DNA of 39,273 nucleotides from RGIG4074 sp964459165 (GCA_964459165.1 CAYWKM010000010.1:1-39273); one strand, 5' to 3'. Shown: positions 15,284 to 24,105, numbered from the stretch's first letter. Notes: generated by a model not told the origin, from the letters alone. Numbers and translations: made by a program.

Positions 15284-15434
15284 GCGTTTTGCCGAACGAT
15301 AAAAAAATACGAACGTTTCTCCGTGCAAAAATTTCTGTCTTCGCGTCTCGATACGAAGCCGATCAAGCGCGAAACGCAAAATTTTTTCGCCCTCCGCCCT
15401 GCGCCTTTTTCAACGACGGAAGAAGCTCTCAAAC

Positions 15435-15468
15435 GAAAAAAACGAGCCCCGTCGGATACGGAACTCGT
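15435..15468 (-). terminator. Rho-independent terminator of degV
   Basis: Minus strand: ACGAGTTCCGT pairs with ACGGGGCTCGT (11 bp with two G-U, loop ATCCG) at 15468-15442, followed by TTTTTTT. Confidence 0.85.
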
Positions 15469-15523
15469 CGGCAATCTGTTTTCCGAAAATTTCAGCCTCG
15501 CGTCATTTTCGTTCAAAAAGCTT

Positions 15524-16432
15524 TTATTCGTTTTTCATAAAATCGTCTCTGAGCGTACTGCTGATCCAGCCGCAGGAAACGGAGCCCGGTCCCATGTGCG
15601 ACCCGATGACGGGTCCCATAATGCAGACGCCCGGCTTTACGCCGCACGTTTCTTCGATCATTCGGGCAAACTCTTCGGCGCCCTCTTCGTTATCCGTATG
15701 AATGACGACAATGCGCGGCTCTTCTTTCATGAGCGGATTCTTTTTCAGCTTCGCCGTCGCGTAGGAAAAGGCTTTTTTCATTCCTCTGCATTTATCGACG
15801 ACCTTTAACTTTCCGTCGTTATCGAACGTGAGAATCGGCTTAATATTCAAAACGGTTCCCACGACCGCGCTCGAAGCGGAAACTCTCCCGCCCTTCTGCA
15901 AATAATAAAGATCGTTGGGAATGATACAGTGCTGAATGCGGAGGCGGAGCCCCGTGACGTAATCGTAGGTTTCCTTCGCCGTCATGCCCTTATTGCGGCA
16001 ATCCTTCGCAACGCAGACGAGAAGTCCCTGTCCGATCGTCGCCGTGAGCGAATCGACCGCGTAAACGTTGAAGTCGGGATAATCCTTTTTTACTTCCGCA
16101 GCCGCCTTGTCGGCGACCGTCACCGTGGGAGAAAGACCGCTGGAAATGGTGAAATGAACGACGTCCTTCGCCCCCGCCTTCGCCATTTTCAGAAAATGCT
16201 CGTAATGCGCTTCGTAATTGAGCATGGCGGTGCGCGAATATCCTCCCCCTCTCAATTTATTATAGAAATCGACGTATTCCTCATATCTTTGAAAATTGTC
16301 GACGCAATTTTCCACGCTGCCGTCTTTATATTCGATCATAAAGGTGAGAGGGACAAACCAAATATCATTTTCCTTTATATATGATTGATACAAATCGCAG
16401 GTAGAATCCGTAGACACCCAAAATTTTTCCAT
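15524..16432 (-). CDS. DegV/FakB-family fatty-acid-binding protein
   Basis: 302 residues. The DegV fold is recognisable from VSTDSTCDL at the N-terminus, VVHFTISSGLSPTVT (fatty-acid carboxylate contacts), VDSLTATIGQGLLV and YYLQKGGRVSASSA. The C-terminal IMGPVIGSHMGPGSVSCGW matches the family's GPVIGxHxGPG element. Proteins of this family bind a fatty acid and, as FakB, present it to the kinase FakA. No fakA is next to it. It is a single-gene unit with its own promoter and terminator. The link to the fatty-acid cluster 15 kb away is only thematic. Confidence 0.9.
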   Translation of the reverse strand: MEKFWVSTDSTCDLYQSYIKENDIWFVPLTFMIEYKDGSVENCVDNFQRYEEYVDFYNKLRGGGYSRTAMLNYEAHYEHFLKMAKAGAKDVVHFTISSGLSPTVTVADKAAAEVKKDYPDFNVYAVDSLTATIGQGLLVCVAKDCRNKGMTAKETYDYVTGLRLRIQHCIIPNDLYYLQKGGRVSASSAVVGTVLNIKPILTFDNDGKLKVVDKCRGMKKAFSYATAKLKKNPLMKEEPRIVVIHTDNEEGAEEFARMIEETCGVKPGVCIMGPVIGSHMGPGSVSCGWISSTLRDDFMKNE

Positions 16433-16519
16433 TTTCTCCTACTCCTCCCGCGTAAAAAACGCCGCTCTTTTTCTTTAACATTCTCACTTCTTATTTAGCG
16501 TTTTTCACTTCGTAAATTT

Positions 16520-16548
16520 ATCATAACACACGCGTCGTTTTTTGTAAA
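16520..16548 (-). promoter_or_regulatory. Promoter of degV
   Basis: Minus strand: TTTACA at 16548-16543, a 17-bp spacer and TATGAT at 16525-16520. Confidence 0.65.
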
Positions 16549-16602
16549 CAGAAATTTCTTAAACAATTTATAAAATTTTTTTTCAAAAATATCACAAACC
16601 CC

Positions 16603-16631
16603 TTGAAAAGTATCAGAAAATAACCTATAAT
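16603..16631 (+). promoter_or_regulatory. Promoter of the phosphohexomutase gene
   Basis: TTGAAA at 16603-16608, a 17-bp spacer and a perfect TATAAT at 16626-16631. The leader is about 55 nt and the RBS is GAGGGG before the ATG at 16692. Confidence 0.85.
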
Positions 16632-16691
16632 ATTGTAAGTATGGTTCTTTTTGCTTGAACCCATAACAAAAAATATAGAGGGGAATTTATT

Positions 16692-18206
16692 ATGCTATTG
16701 CAAGATTGGCTTAGGCTCAAAAACGGCACCGACGTAAGAGGCGTCGCCATGGAAGGAATCGAGGGCGAACACGTCAACCTCACCGACGACGCGCTCGTCG
16801 CAATCGCAAAAGCGTTCACGACGTGGCTTTCCTCCAAAACGGGAAAAGCGCATCCCACCGTCGCCGTTGGTCACGATTCGAGGTTGTCCGCCGACCGCGT
16901 TCAAAAATGCGTCGCCGAAGGAATCACCGCGCTCGGAGGGAACGTCGTTTTAACGGGATTGAGTTCCACGCCTTCCATGTTCATGCTGCTTCAAAAGGAA
17001 GATTTTGCCGCCGACGGCTCTATCGAAATTACGGCGAGCCATTTACCCTTTAACAAAAACGGCCTCAAATTTTTTATCAAGGAGGGCGGACTCGAAGGAA
17101 ACGATATCACGGATCTTCTCACCATCGCCGCAAAGGGCGAATTTGTCGAGGCGGAAGCGAGGGGAAGCGTCATAGAAAAAGACTTTATGGACGTCTATTC
17201 CGCCGATCTCGTAAAAATGGTACGAGACGCCACGGGGGAAGAGAGACCTCTTTCCGGTTGCAAAATTCTTGTCGACGCCGGAAACGGCGCGGGCGGATTT
17301 TACGTGGATAAGGTGTTAAAGCCCTTGGGCGCAGATACGACGGGCTCGCAGTTTCTCGACCCCGACGGCAGTTTCCCGAATCATATCCCCAATCCCGAAA
17401 ACGAACAGGCGATGCAATCCGTATGCAAGGCGGTCAAAGAAAATAAAGCGGATTTCGGCGTGATCTTCGATACCGACGTAGACAGAGCGGGAGCGGTGGA
17501 TTCCGACGGAGAAGAAATCAACCGCAACAAGCTCATCGCCCTCATTTCCGCCATTCTGTTAAAGGAGAAGAGCGGCGCGTATATCGTTACCGACTCGGTG
17601 ACGAGCGACGGGCTCGCGGAGTTTATCAATACGCACGGCGGCGTTCACTATCGTTTTAAGCGCGGATACAAAAACGTCATCAACGAAGCCAAAAGGCTGA
17701 ATGCGGAGGGCAAATATTCCCCTCTCGCGATCGAGACGAGCGGACACGCCGCTTTAAAAGAAAATTACTTCCTCGACGACGGGGCGTACCTCGTGACGAG
17801 AATCCTCATCTCCCTCGCGAAACAGGCGAAGGAAGGAAGACGGCTCACCGACATGATCAAGGATTTGAAGACCCCCGCCGAAGCGACGGAAATCCGTCCC
17901 TCCTTTCAACCGAATCTCGATTTTAAATCGCTCGGAAAAGGCGTTTTGGAGGATCTCGACAAATACGTCGATACCCTTCCGTACGCGAGCAAAGCGCCCG
18001 ACAATTATGAGGGCATAAGAATCAATTTCGACAAAGATCACGGGGACGGCTGGGTTCTCGTAAGAATGAGCTTGCACGAACCGATCCTGCCGATCAACGC
18101 CGAAAGCAATCGCGTCGGCGGACTGAAAATTTTGGTAAGAGAAATTTATCGCTTCTTAAAAGCATACGATTTCCTCAACCTTGAAAAATTCGACGCTCTG
18201 TTATAA
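16692..18206 (+). CDS. Phosphomannomutase / phosphoglucomutase
   Basis: 504 residues, an alpha-D-phosphohexomutase that interconverts 1- and 6-phosphosugars through a phosphoserine. The active-site serine is Ser116 in ITASHLPFNKNGLKF. The metal loop is DTDVDRAG (Asp259, 261, 263; the family is often DGDGDR). The sugar-specificity region is around IETSGHAALKENYFLDDGAY, and the C-terminal phosphate-binding loop (about residues 450-480) includes SNRVGG. The sequence alone does not separate glucose from mannose preference. It may be co-transcribed with transketolase 42 bases downstream. Confidence 0.88.
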   Translation: MLLQDWLRLKNGTDVRGVAMEGIEGEHVNLTDDALVAIAKAFTTWLSSKTGKAHPTVAVGHDSRLSADRVQKCVAEGITALGGNVVLTGLSSTPSMFMLLQKEDFAADGSIEITASHLPFNKNGLKFFIKEGGLEGNDITDLLTIAAKGEFVEAEARGSVIEKDFMDVYSADLVKMVRDATGEERPLSGCKILVDAGNGAGGFYVDKVLKPLGADTTGSQFLDPDGSFPNHIPNPENEQAMQSVCKAVKENKADFGVIFDTDVDRAGAVDSDGEEINRNKLIALISAILLKEKSGAYIVTDSVTSDGLAEFINTHGGVHYRFKRGYKNVINEAKRLNAEGKYSPLAIETSGHAALKENYFLDDGAYLVTRILISLAKQAKEGRRLTDMIKDLKTPAEATEIRPSFQPNLDFKSLGKGVLEDLDKYVDTLPYASKAPDNYEGIRINFDKDHGDGWVLVRMSLHEPILPINAESNRVGGLKILVREIYRFLKAYDFLNLEKFDALL

Positions 18207-18248
18207 AGCGACGATCGAAAAATAAAAAAATCATCGAAGGAGATAAAA

Positions 18249-20252
18249 ATGATGAATGTAAAACAAACAACCATTAACGCGATAAGAATTTTATCCGCAG
18301 AAGCGATTCAAAAAGCAAATTCCGGTCACCCCGGGCTTCCTTTGGGCTCTGCGCCTATCGCATACACCCTCTATCAAAATTTCTTGAAATTCAACCCCGC
18401 CGACACGAAGTGGGAGGACAGAGACAGATTCGTTCTCTCCGCAGGTCACGGCTCCATGCTCGACTATTCCCTCCTCTATCTCTACGGGTTCGGACTCACG
18501 AAAGAAGACCTCATGAATTTCCGTCAGCTCGGTTCCAAGACCCCCGGTCATCCCGAATACGGCTGGACGAACGGCATTGAAACGACGACCGGCCCTCTCG
18601 GACAGGGCGTCGCCAACGCCGTCGGCATGGCGGTTGCCGAAGCGCACCTCGCCGCAAAATACAACAAACCCGGATTCCCCGTCGTAGACCATTACACGTA
18701 CGCGCTCTGCGGCGACGGATGCTTGGAAGAGGGCATTTCTTATGAGGCGTGCTCCTTCGCCGGATCGCATCGACTCGGAAAGCTCATCTTATTCTACGAC
18801 GACAACGACATCACGATCGAAGGCGACACCGACATCACCTTCAGAGAAGACGTGGGCGCAAGATTCGCCGCGCAGGAGTGGGACGTTCATCATGTGGATT
18901 TCGTAGCGACCCCCGACAACATCGACGCGCTCGCCGTTGAAATCGCCGCGGCAAAAGCGGAAACGAAGAAGCCTTCCGTCATCATCGTAAAGACGAAGAT
19001 CGGCTACGGCACGCCTTTGGAAGGGAATGAAAAATGCCACGGCTCTCCCTTGGGCGAAGAGAATCTCGCCAAGACGAAGGAGAAGCTCGGCTGGCCCTGC
19101 GCCGAAGCGTTCGACTGCCCCGAGGAGGTGTTCGCTCACTGCAAAGAAGCCGCGAACAGAGGAGCCGAAAAGGAAGAAGCATGGAAACAGATGTTCGCCG
19201 CATACGAGAAAGAATATCCGGAGCTCGCTCGGCAGTATAAGGACGACATGGCGGACAAGACGCCGGATCTCACAAAATGCGACGATCTCTTCGCATTCGA
19301 AAAACCCATGGCGACCCGTCAGACCTCCCAAATCGTTTTAAATAAACTGGCGGCAAAGCTCCCTCAGCTCATGGGCGGCTCTGCGGACCTCGCGCCTTCC
19401 AATCTCTCCAATATGAAAGACACCGATACGATCCAATACGGCAGCTTCGGCCCTGAAAATTACGCGGGCAGAAATATGCACTTCGGCATCCGCGAACACG
19501 CCATGGCGGCGATCACGAACGGTATGCAGCTGCACGGCGGCGTCAAAGCGTATTGTTCCACCTTCTTCATTTTCTCCGATTACTGCAAACACGCGATCCG
19601 CCTTTCCGCGCTCATGAAGCTTCCCGTAACCTATATCCTCACGCACGATTCTATCGGCGTCGGCGAGGACGGTCCCACGCACGAACCCGTAGAACAGCTC
19701 ATCGCCCTCCGCTCTATTCCCGGAATGAAGGTATACCGTCCCGCAGACGGCAAGGAAACAGCCGCCGCATGGATATCCGCAATGACGGGCAACGGACCTA
19801 CCGCGCTCGTCCTCACGAGACAGAACCTCCCTCAGTACGCAAACTCCGGTTTAGAGGCGCTCAAAGGCGGCTATATCTTAGAGGATTGCGAGGGAACGCC
19901 CGACGTCCTGCTCATCGCTTCCGGCTCCGAGGTCGAGCTCTGCGTAAAAGCAAAAGCGGTTTTGGCGGAACGGGGAATTCAATCGAGAGTCGTCTCGATG
20001 CCTTGCTTCGAGGAATACGAAAAACAGTCCGCGGAATACAAAGAGAGCGTCATGCCCAAAGCCGTCAAGGCGAGAGTCTGCGTGGAAGCGGGCTCGCCAT
20101 ACAGCTGGTATAAGTACGCGGGCGACCAAGGCGAAATCGTCGCGATGTCTACCTTCGGCGCGTCCGGTCCTGCCGGAAAGCTTTTCCCTCTCTTCGGATT
20201 CACCGTAGAAAACGTAGTGGAGAAGGCGTTGAAGTCCCTGAATAATAAGTAA
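18249..20252 (+). CDS. tkt: Transketolase
   Basis: 667 residues, full length. The thiamine diphosphate enzyme transfers two-carbon units in the pentose phosphate pathway. Seen: NSGHPGLPLGSAPIAY with the catalytic His, LSAGHGSMLDYSLLYL, TGPLGQGVANAVGMA, the TPP/metal motif GDGCLEEG, FYDDNDITIEGDT, the pyrimidine-domain FGIREHAMAAI and HDSIGVGEDGPTHEPVE. The ATG is 10 nt after AAGGAG; an alternative ATG is the very next codon. It ends at the terminator at 20274-20310. Confidence 0.96.
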   Translation: MMNVKQTTINAIRILSAEAIQKANSGHPGLPLGSAPIAYTLYQNFLKFNPADTKWEDRDRFVLSAGHGSMLDYSLLYLYGFGLTKEDLMNFRQLGSKTPGHPEYGWTNGIETTTGPLGQGVANAVGMAVAEAHLAAKYNKPGFPVVDHYTYALCGDGCLEEGISYEACSFAGSHRLGKLILFYDDNDITIEGDTDITFREDVGARFAAQEWDVHHVDFVATPDNIDALAVEIAAAKAETKKPSVIIVKTKIGYGTPLEGNEKCHGSPLGEENLAKTKEKLGWPCAEAFDCPEEVFAHCKEAANRGAEKEEAWKQMFAAYEKEYPELARQYKDDMADKTPDLTKCDDLFAFEKPMATRQTSQIVLNKLAAKLPQLMGGSADLAPSNLSNMKDTDTIQYGSFGPENYAGRNMHFGIREHAMAAITNGMQLHGGVKAYCSTFFIFSDYCKHAIRLSALMKLPVTYILTHDSIGVGEDGPTHEPVEQLIALRSIPGMKVYRPADGKETAAAWISAMTGNGPTALVLTRQNLPQYANSGLEALKGGYILEDCEGTPDVLLIASGSEVELCVKAKAVLAERGIQSRVVSMPCFEEYEKQSAEYKESVMPKAVKARVCVEAGSPYSWYKYAGDQGEIVAMSTFGASGPAGKLFPLFGFTVENVVEKALKSLNNK

Positions 20253-20273
20253 GCTAACAAGAAACAAATCGTT

Positions 20274-20310
20274 AAAGAGAAATGCGAAATCGGCATTTCT
20301 CTTTCTTTTT
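20274..20310 (+). terminator. Rho-independent terminator of tkt
   Basis: AAAGAGAAATGC at 20274-20285 pairs perfectly with GCATTTCTCTTT at 20293-20304 (7-nt loop), then CTTTTT. Confidence 0.9.
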
Positions 20311-20833
20311 GCCCGAATCCGTCCTCTCCTTCTCTCCTCATTATTTCTCGTCTCATTCTCACAGCGTCGCTTCCGCAATACCGTACTTTACCGCGCTTCC
20401 TTTAAAAAGACCTCGGAAAGCGCAGAAAATTTTATAATCGCCGCTTTTTAGTACTTTTGTGCTTTATATATAGTAGTTATGTTATACATAATACGCTATA
20501 TCCTGTATTTTTTATGAAGAATCCCCTAACCTATCCGGCAAGTAAATCCTCTCCGTTTAAAATTCGCCGTTCTTCGCTTCTTCTCCTCTTCTTTGTCAAT
20601 CTTCGCGTAAGTCTTTATTATTTGTTATTATGTCAGACATAATCCACAATATATTGTGGATTATGTCACGCATAGTAACAATATTTGCGCGCTCGATTTG
20701 CCTGAGAAGAATAAAGAATCAAGAATGCGTTCAAACAAAGTCTTGTCTTTTTTCTCCCGTATTTTCTGCTCCCATTCTGTCTCGTCGCATCGAATTTTCC
20801 GCTTCTCTATACGAATGCATTCGAGCCTAAACC
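20311..20833. other. Gene-poor, AT-rich convergent intergenic region
   Basis: About 520 bases between the tkt terminator and the helicase terminator with no supported gene. Short plus-strand frames here (61-78 codons) lack an RBS, and their Ser/Leu/Phe/Arg-rich translations look like translated noise. Besides the palindrome at 20622-20681 there is a small inverted repeat TTATGT-TAT-ACATAA near 20477-20491. The octamer ATTATGTC/GACATAAT recurs in the region. Confidence 0.6.
20622..20681. repeat. 60-bp palindrome with a perfect 32-bp core
   Basis: The core 20636-20667 is a perfect palindrome (half-site GACATAATCCACAATA). Outer arms TTGTTATTATG (20622-20632) and CATAGTAACAA (20671-20681) share the same centre. 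The whole has 30-nt arms with four non-Watson-Crick positions, two of which would be G-U in RNA. A second overlapping palindrome, ATTATGTCAGACATAAT, spans 20628-20644. No T-run follows, so it is not an ordinary terminator. Confidence 0.9.
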
Positions 20834-20867
20834 AAAAAAGAGCGACCGCAATTCTTCGCGTTCGCTC
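20834..20867 (-). terminator. Rho-independent terminator of the helicase gene
   Basis: Minus strand: GAGCGAACGC (20867-20858) pairs with GCGGTCGCTC (20849-20840; outer six and inner GC pairs), followed by TTTTTT at 20839-20834. Confidence 0.8.
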
Positions 20868-20895
20868 TCCCTTTATTTTAACAAAACGATAAGTA

Positions 20896-22146
20896 CTATC
20901 TCACGATCAGGAGCTTTTTCTTCGCTCTCGTCACTGCGGTGTACAGCCAGCGCGGCGCGTCCTGCCCGAACACCCTGCTCTCGTCGAATACGACGACGAA
21001 ATCAAACTCGCTCCCCTGCGCCTTATGGCAAGTGATGGCATAAGCGAACTCGAAGCGCGAAATCATTTCCTCTCCCTCCGCCTTATTGTTATGTAGCGCG
21101 GCGAAGTTGTTCTCGCTTACGACGAGCCCGTTTTCCATTTTTACGGCGAGTTCTCCGTACCCATGGTAACATTTCCCGTCAATAAAAATTCCCTCGTCGA
21201 ACGGTACCTTATGAATGGTATGCTCGAGAAACTCCGCTCGAAAGCTCAACGTTCCCAGTCCGTCGCTCTTTTCCTCCACGTTCGAGCAAAAACCGATAAT
21301 GCCGTTCACCAAATGAAATCTCCCTTCGCCGTCGATCGTGCGCCCCCAATTATTCAGCGTGCAGATTACTTTTTCGTTCTCCTGCGGCAACGGCGAATCG
21401 GACAATCCCTTATAACGCCTTATCTCGTTGTTCAACGCCGTTCTCGTCTTATTTCTTCCGCAAATGATCTGATCGGCTTTTAAGAGAATCCTCTTCCTCG
21501 TCTCGCCCGTAAAATCCTCTCGCGCCACGACGGCGGCGATTTCGCCGTAATTTCCGAAAGGAATAAATTCTCCCCCTCTCGCCAGCGTCGCAAGCGTTAC
21601 GATCGGATTGTCCAGCTCCTGCCGCATAATTTCCGTTAAAAGGCAATTCGGGCGATCCAAGAGCGAGCTGTTTCCGTTCACCGGCGGAAGCTGAGCGTTA
21701 TCGCCGCAGAACAGGCACTTTACGCCGAAGCTCAAAAGATCTCTCATCAACTCGTCGCTCACCATCGACGTTTCGTCTATCACGATGAGCTTATAATCCG
21801 AAGCTAATTGATCCCTCTTGATAAATTTGAGTCTCTCGCGCAGGATCTCCCCTTCGTCGTCCACGTCGAAAGCCTCGTCGTCCATTTTATAGATCAAGCT
21901 GTGTATCGTGGAGGCGGGCGTTCCGCTCCTGATCAAAATCGACGCCGCCTTACCCGTAGGCGCGACGAACGCAACCTGCTTTTCCGGCTCCAACGCCAAG
22001 CAGTCGCAAACGACGTGTCTCAACAAGAACGTCTTGCCCGTGCCCGCATATCCCGACAGCACAAACACCTGCGTGTCGAGATTCAAAAACCACTCCATGA
22101 TCGATTTTTTCGCGTTTTCTTGATCGGAAGTCAATAGGATATCCAT
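20896..22146 (-). CDS. SF1B DNA helicase, RecD/Dda-like
   Basis: 416 residues from the ATG at 22146; an in-frame ATG at 22203 would add 19 codons but lies upstream of the promoter. Helicase motifs: Walker A SGYAGTGKTFLL, VAPTGKAA (Ia), VIDETSMVSDEL (II), LFCGDNAQLPPV (III), ITCHKAQGSEFD (V) and LYTAVTRAKKKLLIV (VI). This order and the short length resemble phage Dda and the RecD2 helicase core without the N-terminal RecD2 extension. It is predicted to unwind DNA 5'-3' in repair or replication restart. The predicted transcription start coincides with the start codon and no RBS exists, so the mRNA appears leaderless. Confidence 0.87.
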   Translation of the reverse strand: MDILLTSDQENAKKSIMEWFLNLDTQVFVLSGYAGTGKTFLLRHVVCDCLALEPEKQVAFVAPTGKAASILIRSGTPASTIHSLIYKMDDEAFDVDDEGEILRERLKFIKRDQLASDYKLIVIDETSMVSDELMRDLLSFGVKCLFCGDNAQLPPVNGNSSLLDRPNCLLTEIMRQELDNPIVTLATLARGGEFIPFGNYGEIAAVVAREDFTGETRKRILLKADQIICGRNKTRTALNNEIRRYKGLSDSPLPQENEKVICTLNNWGRTIDGEGRFHLVNGIIGFCSNVEEKSDGLGTLSFRAEFLEHTIHKVPFDEGIFIDGKCYHGYGELAVKMENGLVVSENNFAALHNNKAEGEEMISRFEFAYAITCHKAQGSEFDFVVVFDESRVFGQDAPRWLYTAVTRAKKKLLIVR

Positions 22147-22152
22147 AGAACG

Positions 22153-22181
22153 ATTATAGCATAGCTTTCGAAAATTAGCAA
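22153..22181 (-). promoter_or_regulatory. Promoter of the helicase gene (leaderless)
   Basis: Minus strand: TTGCTA at 22181-22176, a 17-bp spacer and a perfect TATAAT at 22158-22153. Only six bases separate the -10 box from the A of the ATG at 22146. Confidence 0.75.
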
Positions 22182-22189
22182 ACGAATGT

Positions 22190-22597
22190 TCAACGCATTT
22201 CAAATTTTACGTAAAGAAGAGTCTTTCCGTATTGCACGTCGACGTCGATCACACCGTCCTTTGCGGAAAAGGTTTTCTTCACCTTCTGTCCGAAGATATT
22301 TTCGTCTATGGTAATCGTTCCCTCCTTTTCGTCGTAAGAATAGCGCCCGCGATAAAGTCCCTTTATCTTATTGGCGTTTAAAAATTCGATCTTATATATA
22401 TTCGACGGCAGTAATTCCAGCTCGATATATTCAAAATCGTCGAGAATGTTTTCACCCCCGAGCATGACGTATTTACATTCGTAAACGCCTGCGTAGGGTT
22501 TTGCTATGTCGAACAGCGAGCTCATATTGGCGAAATTAGCGGCGAGCAACAAAAGCGGCGCGAGCAGAGATACCTTTACTATGTTTCTTTTTTTCAT
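22190..22597 (-). CDS. Hypothetical small membrane-anchored or secreted protein
   Basis: 135 residues. A basic, hydrophobic N-terminus (KKRNIVKVSLLAPLLLLAAN) suggests a signal anchor or signal peptide. The rest is polar and beta-rich, with repeated patterns such as YECKYVMLGGENILDD, YRGRYSYDEKEGTITIDEN and VDVDVQYGKTLLYVKF, resembling small lipocalin-like or DUF-type exported domains. I recognise no family. The nearest purine-rich RBS (AAGGGG) is about 19 bases from the ATG, so the start is uncertain. No promoter is clear. It ends nine bases before the -35 of the helicase promoter. Confidence 0.65.
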   Translation of the reverse strand: MKKRNIVKVSLLAPLLLLAANFANMSSLFDIAKPYAGVYECKYVMLGGENILDDFEYIELELLPSNIYKIEFLNANKIKGLYRGRYSYDEKEGTITIDENIFGQKVKKTFSAKDGVIDVDVQYGKTLLYVKFEMR

Positions 22598-22890
22598 AGA
22601 AGAAGTATGCGGATTCCCCTTGAAAAAATACCGAGAATTTTTTGAAACGCCCGCCTCTCTCGTTCCGTTTAAAGCCCGAATTTTTCGTTTTGCGCCCGTT
22701 CTTCGATCCGTCCGTAAGGAAGAGAGCCGCCGCGCCGTCTCGCCTTCCCGACTTCGTTTTCCCCGGTAAAAAAGCGAGCAAAATCGGCATTGGAACAGCC
22801 CCCATAAAAGTCTGTTGCGCGGGCGGATTTGCGGGGGGGGAGGCTTCCGAACGCGCCTCTTTTATCTTTCCGAATTTACGATCAAACAGC
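22598..22890. other. Intergenic region, nothing recognised
   Basis: About 290 bases between two divergent genes. Open frames on both strands run through it without start signals. The one visible oddity is a run of eight G at 22833-22840. The plus-strand promoter for the next gene begins at 22891. Confidence 0.5.
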
Positions 22891-22919
22891 TTGCCAATCC
22901 CGAAAAAATCCCCTATAAT
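22891..22919 (+). promoter_or_regulatory. Promoter of the LURP-one-like gene
   Basis: TTGCCA at 22891-22896, a 17-bp spacer and a perfect TATAAT at 22914-22919. It lies inside the longer open frame, which rules out the upstream starts of that frame. Confidence 0.8.
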
Positions 22920-22950
22920 AAAATATAATAAAAGCGAGGCGACGAAATCT

Positions 22951-23418
22951 ATGAAACTTTCATTCAGACAACGATTTTTTTCCTGGTTCGACAGCTACGA
23001 TATTTTCGACGAAGGCGGCAAAACCGTGTTTACGGTGGAAGGCAAGCTCGCGTGGGGACACAAGCTCGTCGTTTACGACTCCGCCCGTTACGAGCTCGGA
23101 ACGGTGAGGGAGGTCGTCTTCTCTATTCCGAAACGATTCGAAATTTATTTACGGGACAACTACGTAGGGTGTATCCGAAAGAGATTCACTCTTTTTAAAG
23201 ATTCCTTCGACGTAGATTGCAACGGCTGGCGCGTTCAGGGCGATTGGTTCAATTGGGATTATGCGGTATACGGCGCAAACGGCTCGCTCGTCGCCCGCAT
23301 TTCAAAAGAACTGTTTCATTTTACCGATACTTATACCATCGATATCCCTAACCCGAACGACGCTCTCTGCGCGTTGATGATCGTCCTCGCCATCGACGCG
23401 GAGAAATGCTCGAATTAA
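22951..23418 (+). CDS. LURP-one-related / Tubby-C2-like protein
   Basis: 155 residues from the ATG at 22951 (GAGG about 11 nt upstream). The alternating beta pattern and motifs SWFDSYDIFDEGGKTVFTVEGK, LVVYDSARYELGTVRE and VDCNGWRVQGDWFNWDYAVYG are typical of the LURP-one-related family (a phospholipid scramblase/Tubby-like beta-barrel). Its bacterial role is unknown. There is no signal peptide or membrane helix, so it is probably cytoplasmic or peripheral to the membrane. It is a single-gene unit with its own promoter and terminator. Confidence 0.8.
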   Translation: MKLSFRQRFFSWFDSYDIFDEGGKTVFTVEGKLAWGHKLVVYDSARYELGTVREVVFSIPKRFEIYLRDNYVGCIRKRFTLFKDSFDVDCNGWRVQGDWFNWDYAVYGANGSLVARISKELFHFTDTYTIDIPNPNDALCALMIVLAIDAEKCSN

Positions 23419-23440
23419 AACATTCTTCCCCGCGTGAAAA

Positions 23441-23485
23441 ACGCCGCTTCCGGCTTTAAAACCCGCTTGCGGCGTCTTTGTATTT
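23441..23485. terminator. Bidirectional terminator between converging genes
   Basis: ACGCCGC at 23441-23447 and GCGGCGT at 23469-23475 form the stem. The plus strand continues CTTTGTATTTT and the minus strand continues TTTTC. It serves the LURP-one-like gene and the 23497-24105 gene. Confidence 0.7.
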
Positions 23486-23496
23486 TAGAAAAAAGA

Positions 23497-24105
23497 TTAT
23501 TCCTCCTCGCTTTGCCCGACTCCTTTGTTCTCTTCAATCGTTTCCTTTTTCGCTTTCTTTTGAACGAGAGCGAGCAGAATCGGCGTAAGAAAATTCATGA
23601 CGCCGTCGATAACGAGCAGACCTCCCAAGAGCCCGACCATGATTTTCGGACTCTCTACGTTATAAAATTTGATCAGGTAAGCGTTGCCTAAATAGGCAAG
23701 GAGGATAAACGCGATGAGAACCCACCATAACGTCGTCTTATTCGCTTTCATGACGACTGCCGTTTGCAATTTAAACGACGCGTCTATAATGAGAAGGAGC
23801 GAAATGGTTCCGACGATATATTCAAGCGTCGTCTCCTTGCTCACCATGACGACTACGCCGCAGATGACGGCGAATACGCAAAGAATGATCCGAAAAAAGA
23901 AATTGAACTTCCGTTCCCTTTTGGCAAGCGTGATGACCGCGTTTACCGCGGCGGCGACAATCGTAAGTCCTCCGATGACGTAGCACATGGTATCGATAGA
24001 CTGCGAAGTAAAAATGATAAAGCACAGTCCGATTACGATAAACGTGACGGCGAACATGAAGTATCCCCAAGGGAGCTCCTTTATTTTTTCTTTCAGCTTC
24101 CACAT
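23497..24105 (-). CDS. DUF308/HdeD-like multi-pass membrane protein
   Basis: 202 residues from the ATG at 24105 (GGAGGG about 13 nt upstream). The frame stays open for 45 more codons, but the predicted transcription start at about 24232 excludes them. Hydrophobic segments come in pairs typical of the DUF308 repeat: YFMFAVTFIVIGLCFIIF, YVIGGLTIVAAAVNAVI, FRIILCVFAVICGVVVM, YIVGTISLLLIIDASF, WVLIAFILLAYLGNAYLI and MVGLLGGLLVIDGVMNF. The tail is acidic. Function is unknown; HdeD in E. coli is linked to acid stress. The transcript has a long leader. Confidence 0.72.
   Translation of the reverse strand: MWKLKEKIKELPWGYFMFAVTFIVIGLCFIIFTSQSIDTMCYVIGGLTIVAAAVNAVITLAKRERKFNFFFRIILCVFAVICGVVVMVSKETTLEYIVGTISLLLIIDASFKLQTAVVMKANKTTLWWVLIAFILLAYLGNAYLIKFYNVESPKIMVGLLGGLLVIDGVMNFLTPILLALVQKKAKKETIEENKGVGQSEEE

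Noticed and set aside
20457..20892. Small plus-strand ORFs of 61-78 codons
   Set aside because: No RBS, low-complexity Ser/Leu/Phe/Arg composition, and they run across the palindrome and the helicase terminator.
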